DNA from: Atriophallophorus winterbourni
Lineage: Eukaryota > Platyhelminthes > Trematoda > Plagiorchiida > Microphallidae
NCBI GenBank assembly: GCA_013407085.1
Contig: JACCGJ010019670.1
Coordinates: 1-64,000 of the forward strand
Direction of reading: 5' to 3'
Length of the DNA: 64,000 nucleotides
Shown: in pieces, positions 54,101 through 64,000 of the stretch
Layout: each line of letters opens with the position of its first letter
Position numbering within the stretch: the first letter of the stretch is position 1
The notes under the pieces: generated by a model
Database searches by the model: none
What the model saw: the letters and a program-made list of their open reading frames with translations, nothing else
Told to the model about the DNA's origin: nothing
Program-made: the position numbers and the translations under genes

Positions 54101-56213
54101 AACACTAACGTGAATTTTAATAACGAGATTTTGGTTAGCGACCCGAAGGATAATCTGTAGCGTCAGAAATGTTTATCTCTGAGGGCCTTGACAATCGAAC
54201 TAGGGGCACTTTCGAAAACAAGACATGACACTAGCGAAGTACTCACAGAAACATGGCTTACTTGTTGTATCCATCTAGCTGTTTGATTTGCTTCATTAAT
54301 CTCGTATGCTGTCGAGTAGAAAAACAAGAAATGTGTGGTATGATGCAAAGAAATTGTTGTCCCGATGCCGCACTCCCCATTCACACAACTTCTTGAGTGT
54401 ATGTTTCCCTCGGGTTTAGGCTCATATTCCCATTGCATCTACAGATTGCATTGCTTTTCAAACCACCATGTACCAATATGTTCACAATTTGATTGTGTCA
54501 TGGTTGTATGACAGTTAGATATTTGGTACCTGCTGCCGATGCTGCCGCTATACCTGGTAAGAATGATGGATTCCGTGTGTGACACGACTGTTATACGATA
54601 TCAGTTGATATTTTGACTTTCACGCGTTAGTTGAAAGTCTCCATGTTTTCACAGGAGCTGACCGGCACAGCTTGTCACTCGCGAAAAAAGATGAGAAAGC
54701 AAGCTAAAAACGACTCAGATCCCTCCACCGACCAATGTTTGTTCAACGTGGATGCGACACAGTTCACGGAACAAGAACGAATTGCAATGTTTGAACGCTA
54801 CGGTTTCGTGCGCGACGATCATAAACCGCTGAAAATTAACGAACCAATTGTAAGTGGGTTTTTTATTGTTGATTTGTTTACAACGGCATGATGACGATTA
54901 CCGCGCGAGATTGAATAACCAAGAGTAATATAGTAATTGCCACTTGGCGTGCCGTACTTTGAATAACGCACTCTCGTTACAGGCGTTTTCACCACGCCAT
55001 AAATAACCATAAATACTAAATCAAATTTAATGCGCGATTAAAAATATAGTGGTAGGAATAATTGTTCGTGATCTGCGACAAACTAGCGGGTTTTAAAATA
55101 TCATGCAGTGTGTTAATCACATTTATTATTAATGACAATATCTTGTAGCTGAGGTTTTGAATGTCTTTCGGGTTATCATAATAGGCTGCGGAAGTTTCAC
55201 TTTATTGCGTATTAAGGTCAATGAGGAAAGAAGTCAGTACAACCTAAAGAAAGAAATTGCGCTTGACTAAACGATGGCTTAAGCCTGTGCCAAATTAAAC
55301 GACATCAGAGGGCCAACGTGAAACGAGCCTAAACGGTGGCACGCCAAGAAATAAAATGAATATCGTTGTCAAGTGGAGTGACGCGTAGAGCTTTTTACCA
55401 TGCAGCCTCAAGGCAGCTGTCGTTCTACTCGTTCGAGACACTTGATTGAATGCATGTTCCATGCAAGGTGTAGGCACCTCATCCCATATTTGTGCTTACT
55501 CATCTATAGAATCCGTAGCTTTTTAAGTCCTGTGAAACCCTTTACTAAATTTTCGAAGCACGTCCCTGATCAGTTGAATTTGTGCAAAATTTACCGCCGT
55601 GCTATTTTGTTTACCTGTATCATGTTCGTTATTATGTAAATTCCATTTTGTCCTCTCGCTGTAACAAACGTGTAGCATCGATCTTTCATATGGTCCTCTT
55701 GATTTTTGTGAAATCTCACATTGGGAATACCGTTTCGTCTTGTTAATGAAATCCAGAAGCAACCGAAGTCTTGATAAACGACTTTTGCCGAGACTTCTGT
55801 CTCTCGTAACCAATAACGAGTAATCAGTCAGCAAGATTATAACAGAGATAATCTTCTTCCATATGATAAAGGCCTCGTGCGGAGTCCTGTTCACGACGGC
55901 TTCATTCTTACCATGGAAGTAGAGGCTGCTTCATGATCCACGATGACTGATTTCGCCAACAGTTGTCTACTTCCACCCATCGTTTGCCTCTTCGTCTAAT
56001 TATTCGTACGTATAGCTTCCAACAATTTTTCATGGGGGTTATGCTTGTCTGGTCCATTTACAGTTACCTGAAGAACCGAAGACGAAGGTGCGCTATCTCG
56101 ATGGCAAAGTGGTAGACACGACTGGGAAAAAGTACATTGAGTTCAAACCAGAATATCCCAACTTGCCTCAGCCAACGTTTCTCAAAGCCTTGAAGCGTTA
56201 CAAGTTCCATTAG
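51102..56213 (+). CDS. CUEDC2: CUEDC2 homolog (CUE-domain-family adaptor)
   Basis: Human CUEDC2 is a ubiquitin-binding adaptor acting on IKK and hormone receptors. Well-supported exons: 51102-51169, 51210-51329, 52480-52604, 53195-53244, 54655-54849 and 56064-56213, with consistent phases and GT-AG borders. The N-terminal part reads FSLDGLNEDSFDDTIIDYL and LCEAYIPNIAYLPR, matching human GLDEVIFSYVLGVLEDL and MEAYVPGFAHIPR. The C-terminal part reads FTEQERIAMFERYGFV, EEPKTKVRYLDGKVVDTTG and ALKRYKFH, matching LILQKYMMV-like, KLIRYIDNQVVSTKG and ARKYRFH at the very end. Middle exons are uncertain: either 51661-51789, or 51654-51693 plus a 26-nt exon 52047-52072; both keep the frame. I could not find the CUE domain itself. 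Intron 1 is 40 nt. Confidence 0.85.
51210..51329 (+). CDS. CUEDC2: CUEDC2 exon 2
   Basis: Acceptor TTCTTTCACAG, donor CCAAG/GTTTGT. Holds FDDTIIDYLKETFSHTFDSE and IQSLCEAYIPNIAYLP. Confidence 0.85.
51661..51789 (+). CDS. CUEDC2: CUEDC2 exon 3, one of two models
   Basis: From CTGGAG/G to AAAAAG/GTAACT the frame is open and the phases fit both neighbours (SSPFLVMFERFANKKITVG). The rival model starts at 51654 (LEDLYSQL, closer to human IGDMMQKL) and uses a 26-nt exon at 52047-52072 between CAACCACAG and GTAACC. Confidence 0.35.
52205..52262 (-). repeat. hpSINE fragment, reverse
   Basis: TCTAGGTCTGAGCAACCTGAC to GCGCAGTCTCTG, in a CUEDC2 intron. Confidence 0.65.
52480..52604 (+). CDS. CUEDC2: CUEDC2 internal exon
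   Basis: Acceptor TTCAATATTTTAG, donor TGACG/GTAAGT. Reads GEFLSWYTNVRDEFLSKQK and a Ser/Asn-rich end. No family feature is recognised in it; support comes from sites and phase. Confidence 0.6.
53195..53244 (+). CDS. CUEDC2: CUEDC2 small exon
   Basis: 50 nt between TTCTATTTTCAG and GTAAGT, reading VPRQQSLSCNEHMQSNN in phase with both neighbours. Confidence 0.6.
53250..54640. other. CUEDC2 intron, no further gene seen
   Basis: Contains a degraded plus-strand hpSINE trace near 53450-53525 and a GGTTGTATGACAGTTAG block near 54500 shared with 9505. No splice-flanked coding stretch was recognised. Confidence 0.45.
54655..54849 (+). CDS. CUEDC2: CUEDC2 exon before the conserved C-terminus
   Basis: 65 whole codons between CATGTTTTCACAG and GTAAGT. 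A basic patch SRKKMRKQAKN precedes FTEQERIAMFERYGFVRDD, which aligns with the human QKYMMVDS region. Confidence 0.85.
55397..55530 (+). repeat. Dispersed repeat, partner of 9330-9478
   Basis: Same ordered blocks as the first copy, lying in the last CUEDC2 intron. Confidence 0.65.
56064..56213 (+). CDS. CUEDC2: CUEDC2 last exon
   Basis: Acceptor GTCCATTTACAG, 49 codons and TAG. KVRYLDGKVVDTTGKKYIEF and the terminal KRYKFH are the family's most conserved C-terminal features. Confidence 0.92.
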   Translation, partial: LPEEPKTKVRYLDGKVVDTTGKKYIEFKPEYPNLPQPTFLKALKRYKFH

Positions 56214-56296
56214 CATTTGCAATTTTGTCGCGCTATATGTGATTGATCTCAGTGTTTGCATTTGTAAATTATTATTATTGTCTTTTATATTGTTTT

Positions 56297-56302
56297 AATA
56301 AA
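56297..56302 (+). terminator. Poly(A) signal of CUEDC2
   Basis: AATAAA 84 nt after the stop codon in an AT-rich context. Confidence 0.65.
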
Positions 56303-56309
56303 ATATTTT

Positions 56310-57090
56310 CAGAAATGAGTTTTATATTTTGATGTGTATGGAGTATTTGGAGTTGCACTGACACAGGGTGTGGTATTCGACTTCCAATCAGAAGACCTAA
56401 CTGCTAACCCAGCTGCTATTACAATTTTCGAGGAATTGTGCCAAGTCCAGGTCTCCACCATTCTTCCCCTACCTTACTAACCCTTAAGATGGATGCCTAT
56501 CTCCTGTCTTTAACACGAAGCAATATGATTTCAACCACTGGACAATTTAATAAGCTACCGCAGTTACTTTTTCCAACTATAGTTTTACACCTTGGTATGG
56601 CGCGAATCTTGGTTTGGCGCATTTCCCGACTGGCCAGTCCAACATGTAGCGCTGTGGGATGATGAAACACCGTAGCGCTAGGCTCAGTAAGACGTTTGCC
56701 TGGCTGACTTGCTGGGTTCAAAAATATTCACTAAAGTTTTTTGGAAACCTTAAAAGATATGGCTGCAACCCGAAGTTAGTGGCGACAGTGTATTTTATTA
56801 TCAGTCATATTTGTATCCGATTTGATGAAAAATTCAAAAAAACCACATGCAGTGAAACTACATAAACAAGCTGCTGTTTACACATTTGCACTGACCCGCT
56901 TTATCATTTACGCATTTTTATCTGGTTTGCCTACTCCATGTGGCTTAACATTTTGTCTGGTTCCCAACTTGTGATTCTTGATAATGTTATTTCCCGAAAA
57001 ATGCAACCATGGTGAGATTTGATCCTAAAGCTTCCGATCTACTGTGTCACTATTTTCCGCTAATGCACAAAGATTAATAACTTTGGACAT
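56310..57090. other. Intergenic, nothing recognised
   Basis: Short chance frames on both strands. The minus strand near 56497-56721 contains text resembling a LINE end (GKRLTEPSATVFHHPTALHV, cf. 12360-12440), too weak to call. Confidence 0.35.
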
Positions 57091-57094
57091 CAAT

Positions 57095-57428
57095 GAGCGC
57101 GTTGCGTGCATTGACCGGGAATCACGGTGGATTCTGTGTTGGAACATCGTGGTTCATTGCGCGAACCCTATCAAACAGTGGCGTTCGAGTATACCTTTGT
57201 TTACCGCTTTTCCACTGTTACTAGCCTCACCATTTCCACACGATGACGACAAACAGCCAGAAACCGGTAGTGATGTGTAAGTGCGGGGGATGTGAGCAAC
57301 ACATTACATTGGCCACCTATAAGCCCCTCGAGCGCTTGACCAGGAATCACTATGTGATTCTGTGTTTGAACACCGTGGTGGCTTGTACGAACCCTATGCA
57401 ACAGTGACATTCAAGTATAACTTTGTTT
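57095..57428 (+). repeat. Two diverged copies of an ~100-bp unit
   Basis: 57110-57205 and 57330-57425 share GA(C)CGGGAATCAC / GACCAGGAATCAC, GATTCTGTGTT(G/T)GAACA, CGAACCCTAT and AGTATA(A)CTTTGTTTA in order. Between them, 57245-57300 repeats 3270-3340. Confidence 0.6.
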
Positions 57429-57429
57429 A

Positions 57430-59937
57430 ACTTAGTATTATTCTAATGTAAAGATGAGAAGACAAAATTAGTCCGTGAAAAACTGTCGAGATTTACTCAA
57501 CGGCATTATATGGTGCGCGCATTCATGAAACAACAAAATGAATAGGTTTCATGTGCCCGCACTGAAGCGTACCTCCTTATGTTGGTCGTATTTTAGGGTA
57601 CAGTTGCATATTGAACTTCATATTGATCGGAATGGAAGATGAAAGACTTTTGCTATTTGTTAACATGAAAAACTGAAGAGCCAAACCACGAAGTTGAAGC
57701 AGCAACCGTAAAGGAAACGTTTGGTCTTTCAAACGCAGCTAGCAGCAAATGAAATTTCCTTAATGCTGTGTCAAACTTGTTTTGAGCCTTGCATGTGTAC
57801 AACCCGGATGAACTAGGATCAACTCTCTAGAAAATTAGATTCATAAATTCAATTGGTATCTTGCGCGACGGCCTTAGGAAACCCGGACCAACGTAAGATA
57901 CTCTCAGATGATATTGCTTAGCAGTTGGTTGGGAGTGATGCCCTAGTTTAACAACGGTGGTCCAGACTAAAGTCTGCTGCATTAGAAAACTTAGCACCGT
58001 TACTCGCCACCGGCGAGACACCATTAAGATCTCCGCTAAAGCAACGGATGCTCGAATGCGAATTTCCCGAAATACGCAACATCGGCCAGCTTTCAACCCG
58101 GTCCCTCCGCATAAAAATTGAACGTCATATCCGTTGTGGCACCGTGGATCTGGTGTAAAGCGGGTACCAATAATCGTCGGGTAAATAACGGGGATAGCCT
58201 TGCTTTCGTGGTCAAGAAAGCTGAACGATGCACCGCTCACATGGTATGGTATGAAAGCACAAGCCAGATCCAGGCACGATTTGGCTTCAATACTCGATCG
58301 CATCTCAGCCCTTCGTCGAACAATTCTCTGCTGTACCTCATCCAAATCTTGTGAAACCGACTCAGCCAGCTTTGCATTTACAAACAGTAGCACTGTTGAC
58401 AGCTTCCACGTAGCTTGGACATCATTATTTTCGCTATGAATGATATTCCAAAATTATATTGCCAAGTATTAAAGCATATAGGTGAATAGTTAGAGTCCGT
58501 TTCGCTTAAAAAACAGTTCAGTGCAATTAATTCAGCTTTAAAATGTCCAAGGAACTTGAATGCTACGATCACGTTATATTGAACAAATGTTTTGCGTAAG
58601 CTTAGTTGCTGACAAATAAAGCTAGCAAAACCGCGGGATTTTTTCCTTCTATAGCTTCGTTTTAATTATCTGACTAGAAAGTATCGGCATTATTTCTAAA
58701 ACTTTGTAATTAAACACCCCAATGTGCCAGACACTTCTATTGACGAAGTCAACAAAAGAATTTGGAAAATTAAGGATTAAAAGAAACATGATTAAAAAAG
58801 AATAAACCACAGAAGGCCATGCATGCATTCAATCAACTTTATCCTACGTTACAATCATACCCGCGGTCATGCATAGCAAATAAGTTCAGAGACCCATCTA
58901 TTCTTAATTTGAATTTAACCACTAAAGTAAAAGGCACTGTGTGAGCATCTTGTTCGTTTTGTCTGTGAAGGTAAACCAGAGATAAAAAATTATTAGGTTA
59001 GTTAGTTTGCGTGTACAGTAGCGGCGCAGAAATAGTCGGAAGCTTAACCACCTTATCACATTGTGTAAGATTACACCTTAACAAATTCACCCCCGTCCTT
59101 ACTTACGACAACCAAAACCTCGTTGTTTTTGCTCCAGCATTAACGACTACCTCGACTCTCTACTGGAATTTTGACGAAACGCTTGGCGCACCTTGCATCT
59201 TCATTTCCACTAAACAATAACCTAATGCGTCTTGTGATTCGTTTGCAGGCTACACTTATTCACAGTGATAGCTACGTGCAAGCATCTGAACAATTTGACT
59301 GAATTCCGGAGCGCATCCTTACGTGTACTCATGATCTATTGCATTCCATTCAAGGCCCCCTTTATCGGATTACGTCAGATTAACATAACATTATCAAATT
59401 GATATTAGGAGGCAAGGATGCACGTGCAAAGAGTCGCAGCCGTAACATATGAGTTATATGCTGATGGTTTTATGTTCCATTTCAAACGGAAAGCTAAGAT
59501 TAGTGCCGCCACATTCCAAAATCGTGCCTTCGTTTAAAAAATTCAGTAAACCGGATGCGGAGGTGTTGTGCAAGTGAACTCCAGTCCATCTAAATTAGTT
59601 TCTATCTATGAAAGGTGCTGTAGCTTCAAGAGAAAAAGAAATACAATTTCGCAGGACCCAACGAGCTTCGAAAGTGACCATTTGCACGCTAACACAAGTC
59701 ATAGTTCAGCTACTATTATCCCCATGCTCCGACGTTTGTCTATAACTTGACAACCTGATAGTATATCAACTTATTCGATCTATGAGAACCTAGCACGTCG
59801 TGGACTCCAACCTCATGATTGCACATCCAGGATGAAAAGCACAAAACCCAAAGACATGACTCAACACAATTTTCATGCTAGTTTGTACAATAGACAAAAT
59901 CAAGTAAAGAAGCTGCAAAATAGTCCCAGGAAACGGG
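57430..59937. other. Intergenic, no supported gene
   Basis: A 188-codon minus frame at 57827-58393 has a helical, charged start (ESVSQDLDEVQQRIVRRRAE) but runs straight through an hpSINE 5' fragment (58240-58275), so I do not accept it as a gene. The remainder is AT-rich without clear features. Confidence 0.4.
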
Positions 59938-60316
59938 TTAACTCTTGAAGCCGTTGCGATCGAACAATTCAATCACCATCACTGTGATGTCATCGCGGTA
60001 ATATCGGGCCAACCCGGGAGGTAACGCAAGCAGTTTGAACGCACGATCATACGCCTTGCGATTCGCTTCCTCTTGTTGGTCATGAAGCGGAACTTCTTTG
60101 TGTTTGTGCACGCTCCCGCGTTTATAATCACGATCGCCAGCAATCGCTCTGGCCATGGCCGGCGGAACGCTCGTCAGACAATTCCATAACAATCGGGTGG
60201 CGGGAGAACTGGGCTCGTGGAAATTCGTTCGCCATAACCTCAGCGGTATCCTCGGCAGACAGCATGTCCCAAAGTCCGTCCGTGGCAACAATCACGTATC
60301 GATCTGCCGGGGTCAA
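59938..60316 (-). CDS. PDP1: PDP last exon, with an apparent +1 base
   Basis: Acceptor GGTTTTCTCACTCAG. Frame 1 covers 60316 to about 60165 (to MELSDERS); frame 2 covers from there to TAA at 59938 (AMARAIAGDRDY onward). The shift falls in the GC-rich run GCCGGCC. Both halves match the family. Confidence 0.85.
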
Positions 60317-62891
60317 CTGAGTGAGAAAACCAGGCGATTGGGAGTGAAAAGTGGAATAGCGAAACCATATGGCGTCTAAGACAGCACGCTCGACACCCGT
60401 GAATCCCGTGTATGCAAAAGTAAGATATCCAAGATGAGAATGAGCTACTTTGGATTTGATTTTTTTCATAAGGTAAGCTTGCTTGTGAAAAAGCTGAACA
60501 TAATAAATTTCATAGTGGAAAAGCAGGAAAATAGATTTTCGAACAAAATCAAAAAATATTTGCATGTATTTACATCATACACCTCGAATGCGTGCAAATA
60601 TGAAATTTTTATTCATACCCCATCCACGTGTGCGCACACATGTGATTGAACAAGTTGGCAGTGATAGCCCTATGCACACTTAGCTTCAAATTTTATACTC
60701 GTTTAGCACTACTATTGTGCTGGTTAAGGTGTTGCTGTACATTGAATGTCGTTGAAAATAGGTTTGCTCATAGATTCTCTCCAAGACTGAGGAATAGATT
60801 CTGGTCCAAATATGCATGGAAACATTATTCAATTATCTTAGCAGGATAACACCCTCAAATACAATTGGGCATTTCCTTCCAGATCAGCTCGGTTAAATCT
60901 TTTCTTTTTTCAATGCAAAACGTGACATCCACTTCGGTTAGCGATTTCAGATCAACTGATCGGGGTTTACTATACAAAGTAGAATCGAATGGGGAATTTG
61001 ATTGCCACGCTTTTGGGCGCATGCGGATCCTGATCCTACTGTCCCTACCTGATAAGCACGAAAACGGTCGTGGGATGTATGTGTGAGATGGAAATGCATG
61101 CAAATGAACTTTCTGTTCATGATCATGGGTTTAAGCCCTATCTACATTAGCCCACGTGCAGTCTCTGAATGTGCGGCACTTTGCCCGGATCATACATACA
61201 TATATCTACATGAGTAAGGGCAACTTGTTTAATATATAAGCCGTTTTTGATCGAATGCCAGTCAGCAAGGTGATATTGTACAAAGTCAATGTCGCATCGT
61301 TCCATCTCAGCTGCCTGATAAACTCTGAAAGTAGCAAAAGGGTGTGTGCCGACACCATCTGTGACGAAACGTTTGCGAAATGTCAACACACGAGGCAACA
61401 AATAACGATGTACAAGCATTTGATTTTTTCCATCCAAAATAAGCAACTCCATGTAAAATTTGGTGGCACTTAGCTTGTTTTATGGCAGCCGCATTGGGGC
61501 CCTTCAACACAAACCCGAGGTGATTATGCGAAAAAATTTAAAAGATTTTAGTGAATTCATTGCACTGATGATTTTTAACATAAGAAGAAGAAGAAATTGA
61601 CTTTATTCGTACACACGAATTTTCAGCTGTTACAATAATTTCACCACAAATTTAAAAAAATGATAAACATGTCCCGACATCGAGTTACAATTTGTCGACT
61701 GAACGATTTTTCTTGTCCGTCTTAATTGATTGACATACGATCCAGTTTACTAGCAAAAGTTTTTGGGTCAAACGTTTCACTGCAAGTCCCGGTATCGCGT
61801 ACTTCGTTCTAAAGTGCACGTCCAAATTTGACCTCAGTTGATCCGAAAATATTTGATGCATTTTACCCTTGGAGAAATTAATTGTATGCACGGCCGATTT
61901 GAAGGCCCCGCAGGTGAAACGGGACAAGGGATTATTATATATAGAGAGAGATATTACTAAGCTGCGTACTGTCTACAGCTTAGTACGTCACAATCTACGA
62001 ATGTCTCGAATCTCACCGACACCATAGGGTTTCCAAACAAATTACATAACACGATAACAGGCTCATAAATTCAGTGGAAGTATCAGTAGGTTTCTGAAAA
62101 AAGCTTACTGAGTAATAATGCGCGACACATCTACCATTACACACATTCTAGTTTAAATGCCATATAATAATTCGCATGCAATTCGCAAATAGCCTGTGGA
62201 TCGTTGACTGCTACGATCACCTTCTTGCGCTTCGTTAATGCTATTTTCTTTCTATTTCTTTTGGCATATCTGTCAAGGCCTGGGCAATCTGACAGTATCT
62301 TAGCTCACGTGCAGTCTCTGACTGTGCGGCACTTTGCCAGGATCAGGCTTGTGCTTCCACATCAATACAGCCAGTATGAAAACACAAGTCTGATCCAGGC
62401 AAAGTTCCGCACAGTCATAGACTACGCGTGTGCTAAGATAAAGCCAAACCGAATTTGTGATTTTATTTAATCGACAGACTTTCGCCACCGTGAAGGTTTT
62501 TCACTCATTTAGCAATTCGCGCTTATGAAACTTACCGCGAACCGACGAACATCGGGTTTGGCAGTGAGGTATGGCGGACTTGTATAGGGTTCAGCCAGCG
62601 GGAGAATGTCAGACGGTGTAACTCGCGCGGAGCGTGACACAGCCGCTTGACTCGACAGTGAACCCAAATCTCTGGACAACTGAAGCAAACGCTCGGTGGG
62701 CCATTTGTAACGCACATTGCCGAACGCTCTGGACGGACACAGTTCCCCCAATAGACGTCCACCCTCGCGGAACAATTCAGTCGGACGGTTGTCCGGGTGT
62801 TCGGCGCTGACACGTTCGTATTCGGCCCGGTTAGACAGGCCTTGATGGGGTTCGGTGCAGCGGATGGCCTCGAATGAGGGGAAATCGGATG
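59938..62891 (-). CDS. PDP1: Pyruvate dehydrogenase phosphatase, PP2C family (3' exons, one frameshift)
   Basis: This Mg-dependent mitochondrial phosphatase reactivates pyruvate dehydrogenase by dephosphorylating the E1 alpha subunit. Two exons are visible: 62891-62536 and 60316-59938, joined at phase 0 across a 2.2-kb intron. The first shows RAEYERVSAEHPDN, GRLLGELCPSRAFGNVRYKW and YTSPPYLTAKPDVRRF, in the order of the human PDP1 LEHP, RLLGLLMPFRAFGDVKFKW and PPYLTAEPEV stretch. The second begins LTPADRYVIVATDGLWDML, with the Asp-Gly of a PP2C metal site, and ends LPPGLARYYRDDITVMVIE, with the last metal-binding Asp pair. Between them the frame changes by one base near 60165. The insert after the LWDML helix is shorter than in human PDP1. 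Upstream exons with the N-terminal metal sites lie beyond 62891, probably off the window. Confidence 0.88.
61045..61195. repeat. Dispersed repeat plus reverse hpSINE fragment
   Basis: AGCACGAAAACGGTCGTGGG through CATGGGTTTAAGCCC repeats 6449-6540. It is followed by TTAGCCCACGTGCAGTCTCTG of an hpSINE in reverse. Confidence 0.6.
62232..62440. repeat. Inverted pair of hpSINE heads
   Basis: A reverse head (62265-62365) and a forward head (62373-62440) face away from a 10-15 bp centre (ACATCAATACAGCC). The 5' ends of the two copies almost touch. Confidence 0.8.
62536..62891 (-). CDS. PDP1: PDP exon (central catalytic part)
   Basis: Acceptor ATGCTTGTTTGCAG, donor TTCGCG/GTAAGT. Two leading bases complete a split codon, then 118 whole codons. 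Confidence 0.9.
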
Positions 62892-63099
62892 CTGCAAACA
62901 AGCATAAAAAGAAAATTCACCTCGATCGAGAAATGCGCGTGTAAACCGAATATACATAAAGCTTAAATTGAATTTCTATGGCTAACTTTAACAGCTGTAG
63001 CACCGCGTTTCCCCCCTCTAAACCCGCGCTGGCAAAAACGAAGGCTCATGATGGCCTTTTTCGGAACGCATGTGGCTTAAAGATTACCATTTAACTATG

Positions 63100-63306
63100 G
63101 TATAGTATGAATCACACCTGATCCAGGCAAAGTGCCGCACAGTCACGGACTGCACGTGGGCTAAGATACTGTCAGGTTGCCCATACCTAGACAGATATGA
63201 GGAAGAAAAAAAAGGAAATGGAAGTGAGACTCCAGCCTGTATCAACATGCAGCTCACTACCTCTGGCCAATCAATTTAGCACGGTGTTAGCAGCACAGCA
63301 CAAAGT
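63100..63306 (+). repeat. hpSINE, near full-length
   Basis: TATAGTATGAATCACACCTG start, clean second and third hairpins, long hairpin with one arm changed (GGAAGTGAG/CTCACTACC), then CAATCAATTTAGCACGGTG. Confidence 0.88.
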
Positions 63307-63358
63307 AAGGTGCTAGGACTATCACTTGAGTCACATCACCAAAACACGTGTAAGTGTC

Positions 63359-63640
63359 TTATACAATCAGCGCAGTCGTCATGGTCCTCTCCGGGCCGGG
63401 TGGCCCTGAGGGAAGACAAACCCCACGCCAGTATTCAGTCTGTCGCTGCTTCCGTTGCCGTCTGCACCGTGAATCCTTGTGCATGTAGTTCGCGTTCCAA
63501 CGTTCAGCGCCAAGTTTCCTTGGGCCGTCCCTTTTTCGTTTACCTTGCGGACGCCAGTGAATGGCTACCTTCGTATGCGAACTACATTCCATCCTGCAGA
63601 CATGACCAAACCATCTCCACCGTCGTCTTTTGACTACGGG
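63359..63640 (-). pseudogene. Non-LTR RT C-terminal fragment (GKRKRERPK type), minus
   Basis: RRRWRWFGHVCRMECSSHTK and QGKRKRDGPRKLGAERWN repeat the motifs of 10027-10278. The D-R-x-x-W-R end is changed (RQTEYWRGVC). Confidence 0.7.
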
Positions 63641-63659
63641 GGAATAAAAAACACACATT

Positions 63660-64000
63660 TGCTTCCGTGCGCTAAAAGTGCCTCGGTGGTAACTTTTCTT
63701 TGACAGCAGAACTTATGGGATGACAGTATGAAGCAAATTTGTTTTGTGTTTGCTAATCTGTACATTGCAAGCGGCTTGAGTCCTCTAGTCAAAAGAATCC
63801 ATGTGATATGAAACCATTGATTTAGAATCATGGAGTTACGCGTTACCGGTAGCAGTATCGATGATAAAGAAAAGGTATTACGAAGAGGTCAAAGCTGTAC
63901 AGAAATTATTAAAACTCTCCGCAGCTACCTAAGATGATGAGAGTTCATGAGGTTAAATCTGTCCGAACAGACTTGCAAATAGCAAAAAAAAAGAAATGAC
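63660..64000. other. Nothing recognised at the right edge
   Basis: Short frames only; no PDP-like exon was found here on the minus strand. Confidence 0.4.

Larger units (their letters stand above)
60380..62530. other. PDP intron with repeats
   Basis: Holds the dispersed repeat at 61045-61140, three hpSINE fragments (61140-61195, 62232-62372, 62373-62440) and a short block at 61590-61660 that resembles 1430-1500 (TTTATTCGTACACACGAATTT). No other exon was seen. Confidence 0.5.

Noticed and set aside
54163..54438. 91-codon minus-strand ORF in a CUEDC2 intron
   Set aside because: No domain and no splice sites; it lies next to dispersed repeat blocks.
57827..58393. 188-codon minus-strand ORF with a coiled-coil-like start
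   Set aside because: The frame crosses an hpSINE 5' fragment, has no recognisable family, and no supporting splice sites were found.
60145..60176. 31-nt mini-intron in the last PDP exon as the reason for the frame change
   Set aside because: It would remove residues that fit the family (AMARA) and has no pyrimidine tract. A one-base indel in GCCGGCC explains the data better, though this is not proven.
1..64000. CRISPR arrays, operons with ribosome binding sites, rRNA or tRNA genes
   Set aside because: The introns and LINEs show eukaryotic nuclear DNA. No regularly spaced direct repeats and no cloverleaf or rRNA signatures were seen.

Overview
The window reads as repeat-rich nuclear DNA of a parasitic flatworm, most likely a digenean fluke; family and species cannot be fixed by eye. 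The reasons are intron-split eukaryotic genes with 30-40 nt introns at the 5' end of genes, a large load of non-LTR retrotransposons whose CR1-like ORF1 carries a PHD-type zinc finger, and a very abundant short interspersed repeat. All splice sites, phases and similarities were read by eye from codons and remembered protein families. No alignment was run.

Host genes: (1) 1-825, minus, two phase-matched exons of an unrecognised gene that runs off the left edge. (2) 14875-26943, minus, a UBE2J1/Ubc6-type ER ubiquitin-conjugating enzyme in seven exons, the last tentative, with two introns of 30 and 36 nt at its 5' end and large repeat-filled introns further on. (3) 50410-50724, plus, a single-exon LYRM4/ISD11 homolog. 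(4) 51102-56213, plus, a CUEDC2 homolog starting 377 bp after the LYRM4 stop, so the pair looks like a compact two-gene unit. (5) 59938-62891, minus, the 3' half of a pyruvate dehydrogenase phosphatase (PP2C) gene with one apparent frameshift in its last exon; its 5' exons lie right of the window. A possible orphan exon is at about 7150-7377 (minus).

Mobile DNA: the dominant repeat, called hpSINE here, is about 230-245 bp and is present in some 25 full or partial copies on both strands. Its consensus folds as a row of short hairpins. From 25.5 to 43.4 kb lies a cluster of CR1-like LINEs: a chain of 5'-truncated minus-strand copies whose 3' tails abut one another, a nearly full-length plus-strand element (about 29603-34433) inserted into an hpSINE piece, a 694-codon intact plus-strand reverse transcriptase ORF (38168-40252), and the 5' half of another element on the minus strand (40970-43390). 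Several minus-strand LINE copies carry the hpSINE head inside their 3' UTR. Other non-LTR remnants have FADDA or YADDIA catalytic boxes, the largest being 45090-47700. One internally deleted LTR retrotransposon with a gag remnant lies at 19625-20995, inside a UBE2J1 intron.

The host genes are unrelated housekeeping functions: ER-associated degradation, mitochondrial Fe-S assembly, a CUE-family adaptor and PDH activation. No gene cluster with a shared novel function was seen. The most unusual material is the hairpin repeat and its capture in LINE 3' UTRs.
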